Assembly (NCBI RefSeq): GCF_029168945.1
Contig: NC_083602.1
Span: 28,693,323-28,757,322, forward strand
Source: Cannabis sativa
Taxonomy: Eukaryota; Streptophyta; Magnoliopsida; Rosales; Cannabaceae
DNA length: 64,000 nucleotides
Direction: 5' to 3'
The translations under genes were made by a program, and so were the position numbers. This document shows positions 47,720-58,440 of this stretch, piece after piece. Under the pieces are notes generated by a model that was not told where the DNA came from, made no database searches, and saw nothing but the letters and a program-made list of their open reading frames with translations. Every line of letters begins with the position of its first letter. The stretch's first letter is position 1.

Positions 47720-48650
47720 CTATGGCATTTGTATCTTGTTCATAGTGGTTTTGACAAGATCAATCTCTGCAAAGAGTTAATATGCCTATATCCACTGAAA
47801 GTAGTTCATCTCATTCGCAGATGGATGTACATTCAGGGGTGGATATGAGTTTTTCGTTGTATTCTTAAAACGATCACTCTAGATTATACATTATGCAAAG
47901 AAATTTGAAATGTTTGAAAAATTTCATTAATTTCTAGCAATGGTGAAACACCATTAAGGTAAGTGGTTAAAGATCTTGTGAACTGATAGGGGTGGAGAAA
48001 TAGTTAGTAGATATGCAGATAAAAGATCATTAAATTGATTTTTGAATTATATCCAAACTTACCTCCCCAGAAATTTTGATTTGCATATTGATGATTAGTT
48101 ACTAGTTGTTGCCTAAATCCTTCTATGGTAATACAATTTCAGAATGATGCAATGGTTGTATACTTAATGTAAATCATTACTAGATTCATGGATGACCTAA
48201 TCAAAATCTTAAGAAAAGCTAGAACTGTTAACCATGGTTTGCATGTTTGTTAGCTATTCTAAGTGATTAGGGGTGGACCATCCCATAGTCAATAGATAAA
48301 AAAGTGTTTGTTTAAACAAATACTACTTTTCTAAGAAAATGACTAAGTGTGAAAATAATGTAGCAAATAAAGGAGATATTTTTTTCTTGATTCCAAAAGT
48401 GTTCTATCATCTTATTTGACATATGATGATCCCACTGCCTCTGTTGTCTTGTCACAACCGAAGAGATCAATACCATTTAGTTTTCTTAGACATAATTCAC
48501 AGTACCTTGTCGTAGTGGGAGAGTTTCTAGGAACTCACCTTCTTATAACTTGGAAGACACTAGTGATTAAAATCCATTGTGAGTTTAAAAAAGTAATGGA
48601 TTGTCAAAATAAGAAACTAAGAAGAAAAGCCAATAGAACTATGGTTTAAT
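47720..48650 (+). pseudogene. Copia pol remnant in E4: GAG-pre-integrase, integrase, linker
   Basis: LWHLYLVHSGFDKINLCKEL begins at 47720, and the zinc-binding His is kept here, unlike in E2. The integrase word at 47971-48000 reads IL*TDRGGE: catalytic Asp intact, preceding Arg codon CGA changed to TGA. IISKLTSPEI-like text is near 48045-48070. KVFV..NTTFLRK follows at 48303-48340. The stretch to 48650 corresponds to the SGR linker. Several frames are involved; not functional. Confidence 0.75.
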
Positions 48651-49620
48651 TCATTCACATGGAGTAACCTAAATTTTTCTATTACAAGGACATAAAAGGA
48701 AATTTTAGTTAATAAGTCCATTCAATGGACTTAACAAAACTTCCTGTTCCTAGTATTATAAGTTTGAGTTTATCTAAACCTATGGCTTATGGTATGCCTG
48801 GTAATTACTTACTCTAATGCAAGCAACTTACTTTAGTAAGATGCTGAAGCATTTTCTTTCTAATGGCAATCTATAGAAGCTTCACAACTTCTTAGACATA
48901 GATTTTATTTATCTAAGGAAAAGTCTCAACTATTCCAGAAAAGATAAAGCCATGAAAGAATTTCTTATATCAACAGTGAGAGGTCTCAGATATGCTTTAG
49001 TATGCCTTAGACTAGACACTTGCTGTTGAGTGGGAGTAATGAGTAGGTATCAGATTAATCTAGGAGAAGAACATTGAAAGACAATCAAGTAAATCTTAAG
49101 ATAAAGAAGAGGAACTATATGTTAGTCTATAAGGGTGTGTTTAAAACTCTTAGACTACACCACATCAGATTTCAAAACTTGCCTTTGTGCTAGAAAGTCT
49201 GCTGATAAAATGGTGATTACTCTGGGGGTGGAATAGTGATTTTGGAGAAGTGTAAAAACCTATCTGAAGTCTCTAGGTCTACCAGAAAGGGACTGAATGT
49301 TAAAGTTGCAGGAAATGTACTTATTCAGTCTAAGGAAAGTTCTATACATTTTTGGCACCAATCCGAATTGCCTTAACTACTAGTGTTATTTCCTGATTAA
49401 CCAAAAGTAGTTGCCAAAAGTATAGAATCCAATATCCCAAAAAGAGTAGACATATAGAGAGGAATTTCACATTATAATAATTTTGTGATTAAGGAAGAGT
49501 AATGGTGGAGAAAAGGTTGTGTTTAATTCAACTTTTCAAATCCTATTACGAGGAGTTTACTACTACTACACTTGATATGTATATCAAGATGTTGAGATTA
49601 TTTGAAATGCACTTTATTTT
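48651..49620 (+). pseudogene. Copia pol remnant in E4: RT end and RNase H
   Basis: RYALVCLRLDTC near 48988-49025 and MSRYQINLGEEH near 49040-49075 match the end of the RT domain. A VITLGVE-like word near 49212-49235 and RHIE..FHI near 49449-49480 are RNase H motifs. It lines up base for base with 34600-35500 in E2. Most of the RT is missing in both. Confidence 0.7.
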
Positions 49621-49628
49621 TTATATTA

Positions 49629-49643
49629 GTGCAAGTGGGAGTT
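49629..49643 (+). other. E4 polypurine tract
   Basis: GTGCAAGTGGGAGTT directly precedes the 3' LTR. Confidence 0.82.
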
Positions 49644-51532
49644 TGTTGGGTTTTATGCCCTAAATAAAACTCATTTCAATATAATCAGATTTACTTATTA
49701 ATATAGATCAGAAATAACATTTAATGATGCATGGTTCACATGATTTATTTCATGATTATATGTACATAATGTTTGAATTCATCTGAAACCCTTTTCACAT
49801 ACTTGATCCTGTTTATTGTGTTGTCAACACTTTGGAAAGTAAACTTGACTATGTGAATAAAGTTTCCTAGATTTATCAGACACAGGGTTTTACTGATATG
49901 ATAATCTACAACAGAGTTTACTTGCATTTGGAGAAATGCTATGTTCTTTCCAGAACATTGGTTAAAGTAAAGCTCATGTTGGATGCATGGAGTATGCATC
50001 GGAAGGGACTGATATTGAACTTTGAGTTAGATTTATTAAACTCACCATAATATCTATTCAAGTCAATATCGCCTAGTTGATCCTAGATCAAATGATCTTA
50101 ATCCTGTTATGATTAGGCTCAATCTCAGGAGGCTATTCGTGTTCTTTGATTTGTTAGTTAAGCCTACTTTTGGGTAAGGGTGATACGTACATTTTGGGAA
50201 CACGGTAGTGCAATTGAGTGGGAGAGCTAACATAAACATGGAATCTATAGCTTCTATTTCGCGAATAGTAAGTAAAGGATGATCTCCTTCGAGCTTGACC
50301 AAACGAAAATAAATGGTGGAGTACTCATTTCACATAAGCTGAAATATCATTTATACGGGGTTAAGTGTTTTAAGGATTAAATACATTGTAAGGTGTAACG
50401 GTAATCTAATCCCTTTAAAGTGTAGATCATTCATATAGAGGATCATTGATCAAATTAGGATTATAACAATGGATAACTAATGATATGTCTATATGGTGGA
50501 ACATATAGAGCATTCGATATACTGAGAGTGCAATTCTAAGTTCTAAGCGTGGATTCAACGAAGAATTAATAAGTCAGTGAATTTAGGTTATAAATTCTTG
50601 ATCTGCTTATTAGAAGCTCGGTTATATAGACCCATGGTCCCCCCACTAGTTGAGATAATATTTCTTGTAAGACTCATGTAATTGGTTTTGATTAATCAAT
50701 TACAATTCTCAAATTAGACTATGTCTATTTGTGAATTTTTCACTAAGTAAGGGCGAAATTGTAAAGAAAAAGTTTTAGGGGCATATTTGTTAATTATGAT
50801 ACTTTGTATGGTTCAATTAATAAATATGATAAATGACAATATTATTTAATAATTATTTATAGTTATTAAATAGTTAGAATTGGCATTTAAATGGTTGAAT
50901 TAGAAAATTGGCGTTTTTGAGAAAATTAGATGAAGAAAAGATAAAACTGCAAAATTGCAAGAAGTGAGGCCCAAATCCACATTGCATGGCCGACCACTTT
51001 TATAGGAATTATCCTTTGATATTTTCATTATTTTAATGCCAAATAATTCAAACCTAACCCTTGTGGAATGCTATAAATGGATAGTGAAGGCTTCAGGAAA
51101 TTTACACTTAACTTTCACACTTTTCATTCAGAAAAACCTGAGCCTCTCTCTCTCTATTCTTGGCCGACCACTCTCTCTCTCTCTCTTCTTCTTTAAGATT
51201 TCGAAATACTTAGTGATTAGAGTAGTGCCCACACACAGCAAGTGATACCTCAATCATAGTGAGGAAAATCATGAAGAAAGACTTTCAACAAGAAGGAGTT
51301 TCAACACTAAAGAATCAGAGAAAGAGATCCAGGTTCAGATAATGATAATGCTCTGCTAGAGAAAGGAATCAAGGGCTAGATATCTGAATGGAAGGAGTCG
51401 TATTATTCCGCTGCACCCAATGTAAGGTTTACTAAACTTTATATGTGTTTATTTCATCATTTTAGAAAGTTCATATTTAGGGTGTTAATCAACATACTTG
51501 TGAGTAGATCTAAGGTAAAATAATTTCCAATA
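49644..51532 (+). repeat. E4 3' LTR (1889 bp)
   Basis: TGTTGGGTTT...TTTCCAATA, then catcc. It lacks a short AGATCCTA-type stretch near the end and most CT units compared with the 5' LTR. Confidence 0.92.
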
Positions 51533-51549
51533 CATCCAACCTGGTACTT

Positions 51550-52898
51550 TTACTGGTATTATTTTCTTAAGTGTTCCCCATTTCAATACCTTGGTACTAA
51601 AACGAGTTGCATCTTTTCGTCATACTTGCCCAATTTGTATGCCCCTAATTCGAGAACTTCGACCACTTGATATGGTCCTTCCCAATTCGGTCTGAGCACA
51701 ACTACCGTACTATCTTTGGTGTTAAAAAATACTCTTCTTAGGACCATATCTCCCACAAAAAATTTCCGTGCTCTCACTTTTTTGTTGAAATACCGAGCTA
51801 CTTTTTGCTGATGGGGTATCAGTTTTAAGTTTGTTGCGGTTCGTTTCTCTTCAACTTCATCAAGTGACTCTGCAAGGAGTACATGATTGGCCTCTAGGCT
51901 ATATATTAATCTTTTGTGGGATGGCATTTCGAGTTCTATGGGTAGCATAGCTTCATATCCATATGTCATGGCAAATGGAGTTTGTCCGGTTGTTGTTTTC
52001 TCAGTTGTGCGATATGACCATAGAACTTCAGGAAGTTCCTCCGGCGCGTTTCATTTAGCATCTTCATGTTTCTTCTTTAGGGTGTCCTTGAGTGTCTTGT
52101 TGACTGCTTCAACTTGACCGTTTGCTTAGGGATGTGCCACTGCGGAGAAACTTCTTATGATGCCATGGTTTGCACAGAAATCAGTGAAGGATTGATTGTC
52201 AAATTGTTTGCCATTGTTCGAGACTATCATGTATGGTAATCCAAACCGACAAATTATGTTCTTTATAACGAAGTCTTGCACTTTTTTGGACGTGATGGTT
52301 GCCAATGGCTCGGCTTCCGTCCACTTGGTAAAATAATCAACTGCAACCACTACGTACTGCACACCGCCTTTGCCTTTGGGTAACTGTCCGATCAGGTCAA
52401 TTCCCCTAATGGCGAAAGGCCAAGGACTTTGTATCTGAGTTAATTCATTGGCTGGTGCCTGAGGTATCTTCAAAAATCTCTGGCATTTACCACATTTCTT
52501 AACGTAGGCCTTGGAATCTTCAATCATGGTTGGCCAAAAATAACATTGTCTTAGAATTTTCTTAGATAAACTCTGCCCGGTTGCGTGGTTGCCATGAAAT
52601 CCGTCATGTACTTCTGACAAAAGTAATGTAGCTTCTTCTTGTGTGACACACCTGAGTAGTGGCATGGATAATCCTCTTCTATTCATAACTCCCTCTACAA
52701 TGATGTACCGTGCAACCTTTCTCCTCATTTTCCGAGCTTCGTTTCTGTTATCTGGGAGTTCCCCAGTGTTGAGGTAGGCTGTTATTGGCGTCATCCAGTT
52801 TAGGGATGTATCAATCATTTCAACCTCTTCCGTGCCGATGATACTAGGTTTTTCAAGAAATCGGATGGGGATTATATTTGCTTTATCATTTATATTGC
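51550..52898 (-). pseudogene. gypsy1 integrase (pol C-terminus)
   Basis: This part of pol would join element cDNA to the host chromosome. In element order: a linker, then the H2C2 zinc finger (HDGFHGNHATG...KKCGKCQRF, about 52620-52470), the catalytic core from GIDLIGQLP, then MIVSNNGKQFDN. The usual text is VSDNG, so the second catalytic Asp is Asn (AAC). HP*ANGQVEA (stop near 52127) has CAA changed to TAA. The C-terminal domain GDMVLRRVF...NWEGPYQV is well kept. Near the end W is changed to TGA (51583) and a second stop precedes YQ* at 51550. It is otherwise near full length. Confidence 0.88.
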
Positions 52899-53904
52899 TA
52901 CTCGCAAGTCGAGCTAATGCATCAGCAGTTGTGTTTTCTTCCCTTGGAATTTGCTTGAGAGCATAACTTTTGAATTGTGCGAGTAGGTCGTGTATTTTGC
53001 TTAGATATGCTATTATCTTTTCTCCCTGAGCCTCGTACTCTTTGGATACATGATTTACCACCAACTATAAGTCACTGCAGATCTCGATATGTTCGGCTTT
53101 CATCTCCCGAGCGAGTCTTAGGCCGGCGATAAGAGCTTCATATTTAGCTTCATTATTGGATGCCTTAAAACTGAATTTGACCGCAGCGTGCAAGTGTTTC
53201 CCCGCAGGTGTGACAAGGAAAATTCCTGTGGTGAACAACTGATTCGTAGCTCACCCGTCCACATGTAGTTTCCAAGTCATCTTGTCTTCCCTATTGCTCG
53301 ACTGAGGTACATGTACTGGCTCTTGGTTACTTTCTGAAGTGCTTTCTTCTTTACCCATACATTCAACCACAAAATCTGCTAAGGCCTGACCTTTTATCGA
53401 TGTTCGAGGCTGAAAAATAATTTCATACTGGCCCAACTCCACTGCCCATTTGAGCAACCATCCAGAGGTTTTCAGTTTTTGCAATACTTGGCGTAATGGT
53501 TGGTCAGTGTATACCCGAACAGGATGGGCTTGAAAGTAGGGCCTTAGCTTTCTCATTGCTAGGATTAGGCAATAAATGCACTTTTCTATCAATGGGTACT
53601 GGCCTGCAGCTTCAATGAGCCTTTTCCTGATGTAGTTGACCGGGTGTTGGATATTGTTTTCTTCTCTTATCAGCACGTCACTTACAACATGTTCTATGAT
53701 AGCTAGGTATATTCCTAACTCTTCTACGTCCAAAGGTTTTGAGAGTATAGGAGGTTTTGCAAGTTGCATTTTTAGTTCTTGAAAGGCTTTTTTGCATTCC
53801 TTCGTCCATTCAAATTGCTTATTTCCCCCACAGGATGTTGAAGAATGGGACACACTTGTTTGTTGACTTTGAAACAAATCTGCCGAGTGCGGCAATCCGA
53901 CCAT
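52899..53904 (-). pseudogene. gypsy1 tandem RNase H domains (pol)
   Basis: The first domain (53904-53370) is the RT-linked RNase H: FEWTKECKKAFQELK, LAKPPILSKP, YPLIEKC, RVYTDQPLRQVL and SIKGQALADFV are standard gypsy motifs. After a short linker a second RNase H of the RVT_3 type starts with WKLHVDG (53270). It continues NNEAKYEALIAGLRLA, ICSD, and ends PREENTTADALARLA near 52899. Two in-frame stops break it: TGA right after HVDG and TAG after CSDL near 53065 (CAG to TAG likely). A second, archaeal-like RNase H is a published mark of Tat-lineage elements. Confidence 0.87.
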
Positions 53905-54830
53905 TCAAACTTTCTCTTTCCTTGGTTTTTGTTGGCGATTTCATATCTAGGAGGGCTTGAATTTTCTTTGGATTGGCTTCAATTCCTCAGGCGTTGACGA
54001 TAAAGTCTAGATATTTACCCTAGATGACTCTGAAAAAGCACTTTATGGGATTGAGTTTCATGTTTTATTTCCTGAGGACTTTGAAGCATTCGTCTAGGTC
54101 ATCTATATGCCCCCCAGCCTTCTTGGACTTGATGAGCATGTCATCCACGTACACTTCCATATTTCATCCAATCTGGTCTTTGAACATTTTATTTACCAAT
54201 CGTTGGTATGTAGCTCCGGCATTCTTGTGACCAAATGGCATGACCTTATAACAGTACAAACCCATATCTGTTCGGAAACTTGTATGTTCTGGGTCTGGTG
54301 GATGCATCTTGATTTGATTACCCCGAGTAGGCATCCATAAAGCTTAATATCTCGTATCCTGCTGTTGCTACCATAAGTTGATCTATTTTTAGAAGTGGAA
54401 AAGCAGTCCTTTGGGCACGCTTTGTTGAGGTCGGTGAAGTCAATACATACTCTCCACTTTTTGTTCGGCTTGGGTACTAGTACGGGATTAGCTACCCATG
54501 CCGGGTAGAAAGCTTCAATTATGAAATTGTTGTTGCACAACTTTTCTACGTCTTCTTTTAGTGCTAGGGCTCGTTCCTTGTCCAATAATCTTCTTTTTTG
54601 TTGAATAGGTTAGAAATTATGATCAATATTCAGGACGCGTGAAATTATAGAAGGATCGATTCCGACCATGTCCTCATGTGACCATGCAAAAATGTCCAGG
54701 TTTGCCCTCAAAAATTTTATCAATGCTGATTTTACTTCGAGCAGCAAACCTTTTCTGATTTGGAGTTTCCTGGTCGGAACATTTGCGTCGATTCCGATCT
54801 CTTCTAGTTCTTCCACTGGCCCAACATTTG
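53905..54830 (-). pseudogene. gypsy1 reverse transcriptase (pol)
   Basis: It begins just after the gag junction with EELEEIGIDANVPTRKLQIR, then LDIFAWSHEDMVGIDPSI, the usual lead-in to gypsy RT. The fingers motif KWRVCIDFTDLNKACPKD is near 54455-54400. A one-base shift after KDCF moves the frame, and the shifted text continues PLLKIDQLMVATAGYEI and FMDAYSG. MPFGLKNAGATYQRLVNK is readable near 54240-54190. The active site VYVDDMLIK is at 54130-54157. The protease that should precede RT is missing. Confidence 0.85.
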
Positions 54831-55850
54831 CATTTCAAAATATTTAAGATGTGACAAGGGATCTTCCTTCCCAATATATATCTTCCAGGTCGACATCTTG
54901 AACTTGTGAGGCAACTCTAGAACATTGATCTCTTGAGAGAAAGGGGATCCACCTGCTCGGGCCAACTCGAGGTCATTGTTCTTCTGACCAGCTTGACCTT
55001 AGAACATGTTTTTCAGTTCATCTAACTGTGCTTGAATGGATGGATTAACTTGTTCGGTCTCTTGGCCGACCAAGGTCACGTCAGGATCTCTTTAAGCTTA
55101 ATTTTGAGTACGGGCCCCAGGCTGAGTGGTTGGTGAGAAGTACTGCTCGTCTAACCCTCTCCTCGTATTTAGATCATCCCTGAGATCATGAACTGTTCCC
55201 TGTCTATTAAATAAAGATGCATTAGGTTGTCTTAGCGACTGGTTGGTTTGCCCGATCATTTGGCCAGAACCGTTAACTTGGGCAGAGTTATTAGGTATAA
55301 CTTCTCCTGACGAATTACTAGATAAGGTCTGGCCGCCTACCGCTTGGCCCACACGCGGAACCTCTGACCAGGGATTGGGCGGCTGACCATTCAAAGTCTG
55401 AGAAGCGTTCCCAGCTAAATCTTCGTCTGACTCACCCAACGGGATGCTGGTCCCAGGTTGCTAATTAGTAGCTTGATAGGCCCTTTGTATTAGTATAATG
55501 GCTTGTCTTGTTCCATTGTCAATGGCTGCTTGCTGAGCCCTCAACGTTTCAACCTTTTTATCTATCCATCCAGCGAACAGGCACCTCTGCTCTTCAAATG
55601 CAAGGTTCACTGCAGCACGGATCTCTTCCTGATCATGATGTAGAGTATTAGTATGGCCTTGCATGAGTCTAAGAGCATCACAGAGGTTCTGGATCTCGGT
55701 GTCGTGTCCAACAGTTATTCGGACATTTTTTGCTGGCGGAACTCCAGTGTTGGGAATACCTAGATTGGCTACTGAACTGGTATTTCTAGTCTCTTGCACA
55801 TCAGTGTGATTCCATTCAAAGGAGACGTCACACAATGACCCATGATTGGT
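54831..55850 (-). pseudogene. gypsy1 gag, truncated and joined to RT
   Basis: The N-terminal part (55835-55461) is charged and helical (LCDALRLMQGH, EEIRAAVNLAFEEQ). A Gln/Asn/Gly/Ser-rich region follows (55439-55098). Then ELARAGGSPFSQEI and FKMSTWKIYIGKEDPLSHLKYFE begin the retrotransposon gag domain. At about 54835 it stops and RT lead-in sequence starts. The rest of the capsid, the zinc knuckle and the protease are deleted. In-frame stops occur at 55459, near 55097, near 55091 and near 55003. They share one frame, so this was a single ORF. Confidence 0.78.
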
Positions 55851-56024
55851 GATTGCGTGATTGGTTATTCAGGATTCGTGGCTGGTGGAACCCTTACATT
55901 TCCTGGATTCTGCAGTGTGGGATCCACTGCCGATGGATTCGAGTTTGTACCACCATCGTGTTTATGATTAAATTTGAGGTAAAGAGCGAATTTACAATTC
56001 TGGATCTCAATGAAAGCACTAAAA

Positions 56025-56653
56025 TGTTGACCTCGCTTTTAGCCAACGATAATGAGTCTTAATTGTAAGCGATAAGTGGAATAAGTAAGATATAATATGA
56101 AAAGGTAAATAAAGAACACAAAGGTCCTAAAGAGGTTCGGCTCCGAGCATTTCAGTAATAGCCTACTCCGATTGATGTGTATTGACTTAAGAGCAAAGAA
56201 TACAGAGATTCTTCTCTTAAAACTCTTACAATGACATCTCTGAGTATACTCTCTTAGATCATTCTCTCGACCCTTTGCCCAGTGAGAATAGATCACTATT
56301 TATAGGGCTATGAGCTAGAAGGAAGGTTTTCCATTTGTTTACAATGTCTATAACTGGTAAGATTACACATTACATATATAGAATACACTGATTGAGGGAT
56401 TTTGACAGGTTGCCATATCTCTTTAATACGATCCGAAATTTATAGGGAGCTTTTGTGCTTCATGATGCAAATGCTGAAGTTACTAAGTGTTGATATGCTA
56501 TTCGAATTGTCCACTGCTCGACTAGGAGGACTTCGTCCGTGCAGTTATATGTAATGCTCTGCTCAGAATTTGTCCTTCGGGCAAATATGGGGAGTCAATT
56601 CCACGTGTCACTAGCGTGTGATGCCACGTCAGAGTGCAAAAATTAGGATAACA
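56025..56653 (-). repeat. gypsy1 5' LTR (about 629 bp)
   Basis: On the plus strand it begins TGTTGACCTC and ends AGGATAACA, giving TG...CA ends. It lies upstream of gag. The inner side is followed (minus strand) by TTTTAGTGCTTTCATTGAGA, as often seen after Tat-type LTRs. The outer side joins ccttg, inside a Copia LTR. The partner LTR is off-window, so the boundaries are inferred from termini and context. Confidence 0.7.
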
Positions 56654-56984
56654 CCTTGAAAGGCCATAACCCTTATCCAAGGTGTAAGTATACCTTATCG
56701 CCGATTATCTTGTCAGTCTAAATTCACTGAATTGACAAATCATGAGAATTAAACTTTTTAACATATAATCATGATTATATTCCACTGTGCTGACGACACT
56801 GTGATCATGAACAAATATATATATATATTTATATATGTTCTGGACTTAATAGAATTTATACATTAAACATGATCATGAAATAAATCATGTGAACCATGTA
56901 ACATAAAAGCGATTTCTGATCTTTTATTAATTAGTAAATCTAATTATATTGAAATGGGTTTTATTTAGGGCACAAAATCCAACA
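56654..56984 (-). mobile_element. Copia LTR fragment (5' 331 bp) split by gypsy1
   Basis: It matches the outer end of the E1/E2-type LTR: GGTGTAAGTATACC..., then TTTATTTAGGGCAC and ATCCAACA at 56984. It starts abruptly at ccttg, where the family reads TGTCCTGGAAAGG. gypsy1 therefore inserted here. Outside it lies an unrelated Copia protease, with caccc (56985-56989) as the expected TSD. Confidence 0.82.
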
Positions 56985-57938
56985 CACCCTGAGTCCAAGA
57001 TCCACTCTCCACCTAATTTTTAAATAGGTGCAACTAGATACTTTGAAGTTTCATATCCTTCTACAATATTAGCTTCTCCTTGATTCTTATTCTTGTTCTT
57101 CCTTTAAATGTTTTCTCTCTTCCACTTACCCTTCAATGCCGAAAATTCATCTCAGAATTGTCCATCTTTCTTATAGTAATAACACTTCTTTCAAATTGGT
57201 GTTTTTAAATTTGACCTTGGCTTGTACCCATTCTTGGGTTTCTTGAATTGCTTCTTCTCTGTTCTTCCACGAACAAATAGACCATCGCTACTTGATTCAA
57301 GTCTTTCATCAACTTTCCTTTTCATTTTCTTTAAATTCAAGGCTGTTTTAACTTCAAGCATAGTTAGTGTTTCTTTCCCATAAAGTATAGTATCGACAAA
57401 GTGTTCATTTACCTTAGGGAATAAACTAACTAGCAGTATGGCTTGATATTCTTCTTCAATTCTGACCCCATATTTTTTAGTACTTTTTGAAATAATCTAG
57501 ATGCCTTCGAAGCTCTTTAGTTTCATATCCATCCTCATCGTGTAAAGTCTTTTCTTCAAGTAGAGCTTATTGTCCAATGATTTCTTCATGTAAATCAATT
57601 CAAGCTTGTTCTGTAATACCAGTGCAGATTCTTAATTGAAAACTTCTCAAAGGACTTCATCTCCTAAACTTAAAATAATAGCACTATGTGCTTTCACCTT
57701 GATCTCTTGAGAAACCTTCTTGGCATCTTGTTTTTCCTTAGAACTAGTCACCATGATTGCCTCTGCAAGTCCTTGATGCACAAGGAGTGCTTTCATCTTA
57801 GTCCTCCATAATCCAAAGTCATTAAGACCTGTAAACTTGTCTACTTCATATGTAGGGTAGTCATTCTTGATGATTTCCTAAATCTTGATAAGTTCTTGAA
57901 ACTTCAAAACATGATCCTTGAATTCTTGATCTAACCAT
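56985..57938 (-). pseudogene. gag: Older Copia gag plus start of protease
   Basis: The ATG is at 57938, four bases inside the PBS. In broken frames the gag text includes LSLGDEVLREVF, ALVLQNKLELIYMKKSL, LYLKKRLYTMRMD, EHFVDTILYGKETLTMLEVK and GLFVRGRTEKK. All are characteristic of another UBN2-type plant Copia gag, different from those in E3 and E5. A degraded zinc knuckle (CYYYKKDGQF, a Cys lost) is near 57180-57150. The aspartic-protease entry WILDSG is at 56990-57008 and is cut there by the Copia LTR. Many stops (for example QF*DEF). Confidence 0.8.
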
Positions 57939-57941
57939 GAA

Positions 57942-57953
57942 GCTCTGATACTA
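57942..57953 (-). other. Primer binding site of the older Copia
   Basis: The minus strand reads TAGTATCAGAGC, 11 of 12 matching TGGTATCAGAGC, between the putative LTR and the gag ATG. Confidence 0.75.
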
Positions 57954-57955
57954 TT

Positions 57956-58440
57956 TGTGGTGAATTAACACCTACCCAGAATAAAATAAAATAAGAACTA
58001 AAGAGACAAAATATAACGAGGTTAATCACCCTTTTTGTGGTGACTAATTCTTGGGAGGAACTATCATTTGACCAAGCTTTATTCGATCTTCAATATTAGA
58101 GGAATACAGAGGAGAACAAGAGTTAATCTCATCAACAAGGGTGTCTTGCATTTCAACAATGCTATCATGCACCTTAAAAATTAACTCACATGAGAGCTAG
58201 AGATGTGATTAAACACAAACATCCTCTTTAACAACCCTACTCACTCATTAGAAACGTAATAATCATCTAAATTCCTCTCTAGATCATACCCTAAAGAAGT
58301 AGAACACAAAGCCTTATTAGGAAACTCAATATGAGGGGTAGCCTAGTTCATTTAACTAAAATAACTAACTCGAGAACTGAGTAGACATACCTGCAACATC
58401 TAATAGATTACCAAATTAGACTAACAATAGGTGCACACCA
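57956..58440 (-). repeat. Putative 5' LTR of the older Copia (about 485 bp)
   Basis: It runs TGTGGTG...CACACCA on the plus strand, with inverted termini, and is placed correctly next to the PBS. No partner LTR is in the window, so the outer boundary is tentative. Confidence 0.42.

Larger units (their letters stand above)
41473..51532 (+). mobile_element. Copia element E4, complete ends
   Basis: It spans 10,060 bp with a perfect catcc duplication (41468-41472 and 51533-51537). It has a 5' LTR (41473-43389), PBS (43392-43403), leader, pre-gag block, broken gag-pol, PPT and 3' LTR (49644-51532). It sits in the 3' region of gypsy1, just after the pol stop. In a 200-bp sample at the LTR start I see about eight differences, so it is older than E5. 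Coding is as wrecked as in E2. Confidence 0.93.
38707..56653 (-). mobile_element. Ty3/gypsy element gypsy1 (Tat-like), interrupted by E4, cut by E0
   Basis: In element order it has a 5' LTR (56653-56025), gag (55850-54835), RT, RT-linked RNase H, second RNase H, integrase (to 51550), 3' region, E4 insertion (51532-41473), 3' region (41472-40793) and an antisense spliced gene (40792-38707). The 3' LTR is off-window left, beyond E0. Tandem RNase H domains plus an antisense gene after pol are features reported for the Tat lineage. Much of gag and all of protease are deleted. The outer flank begins ccttg inside a Copia LTR. Confidence 0.83.
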
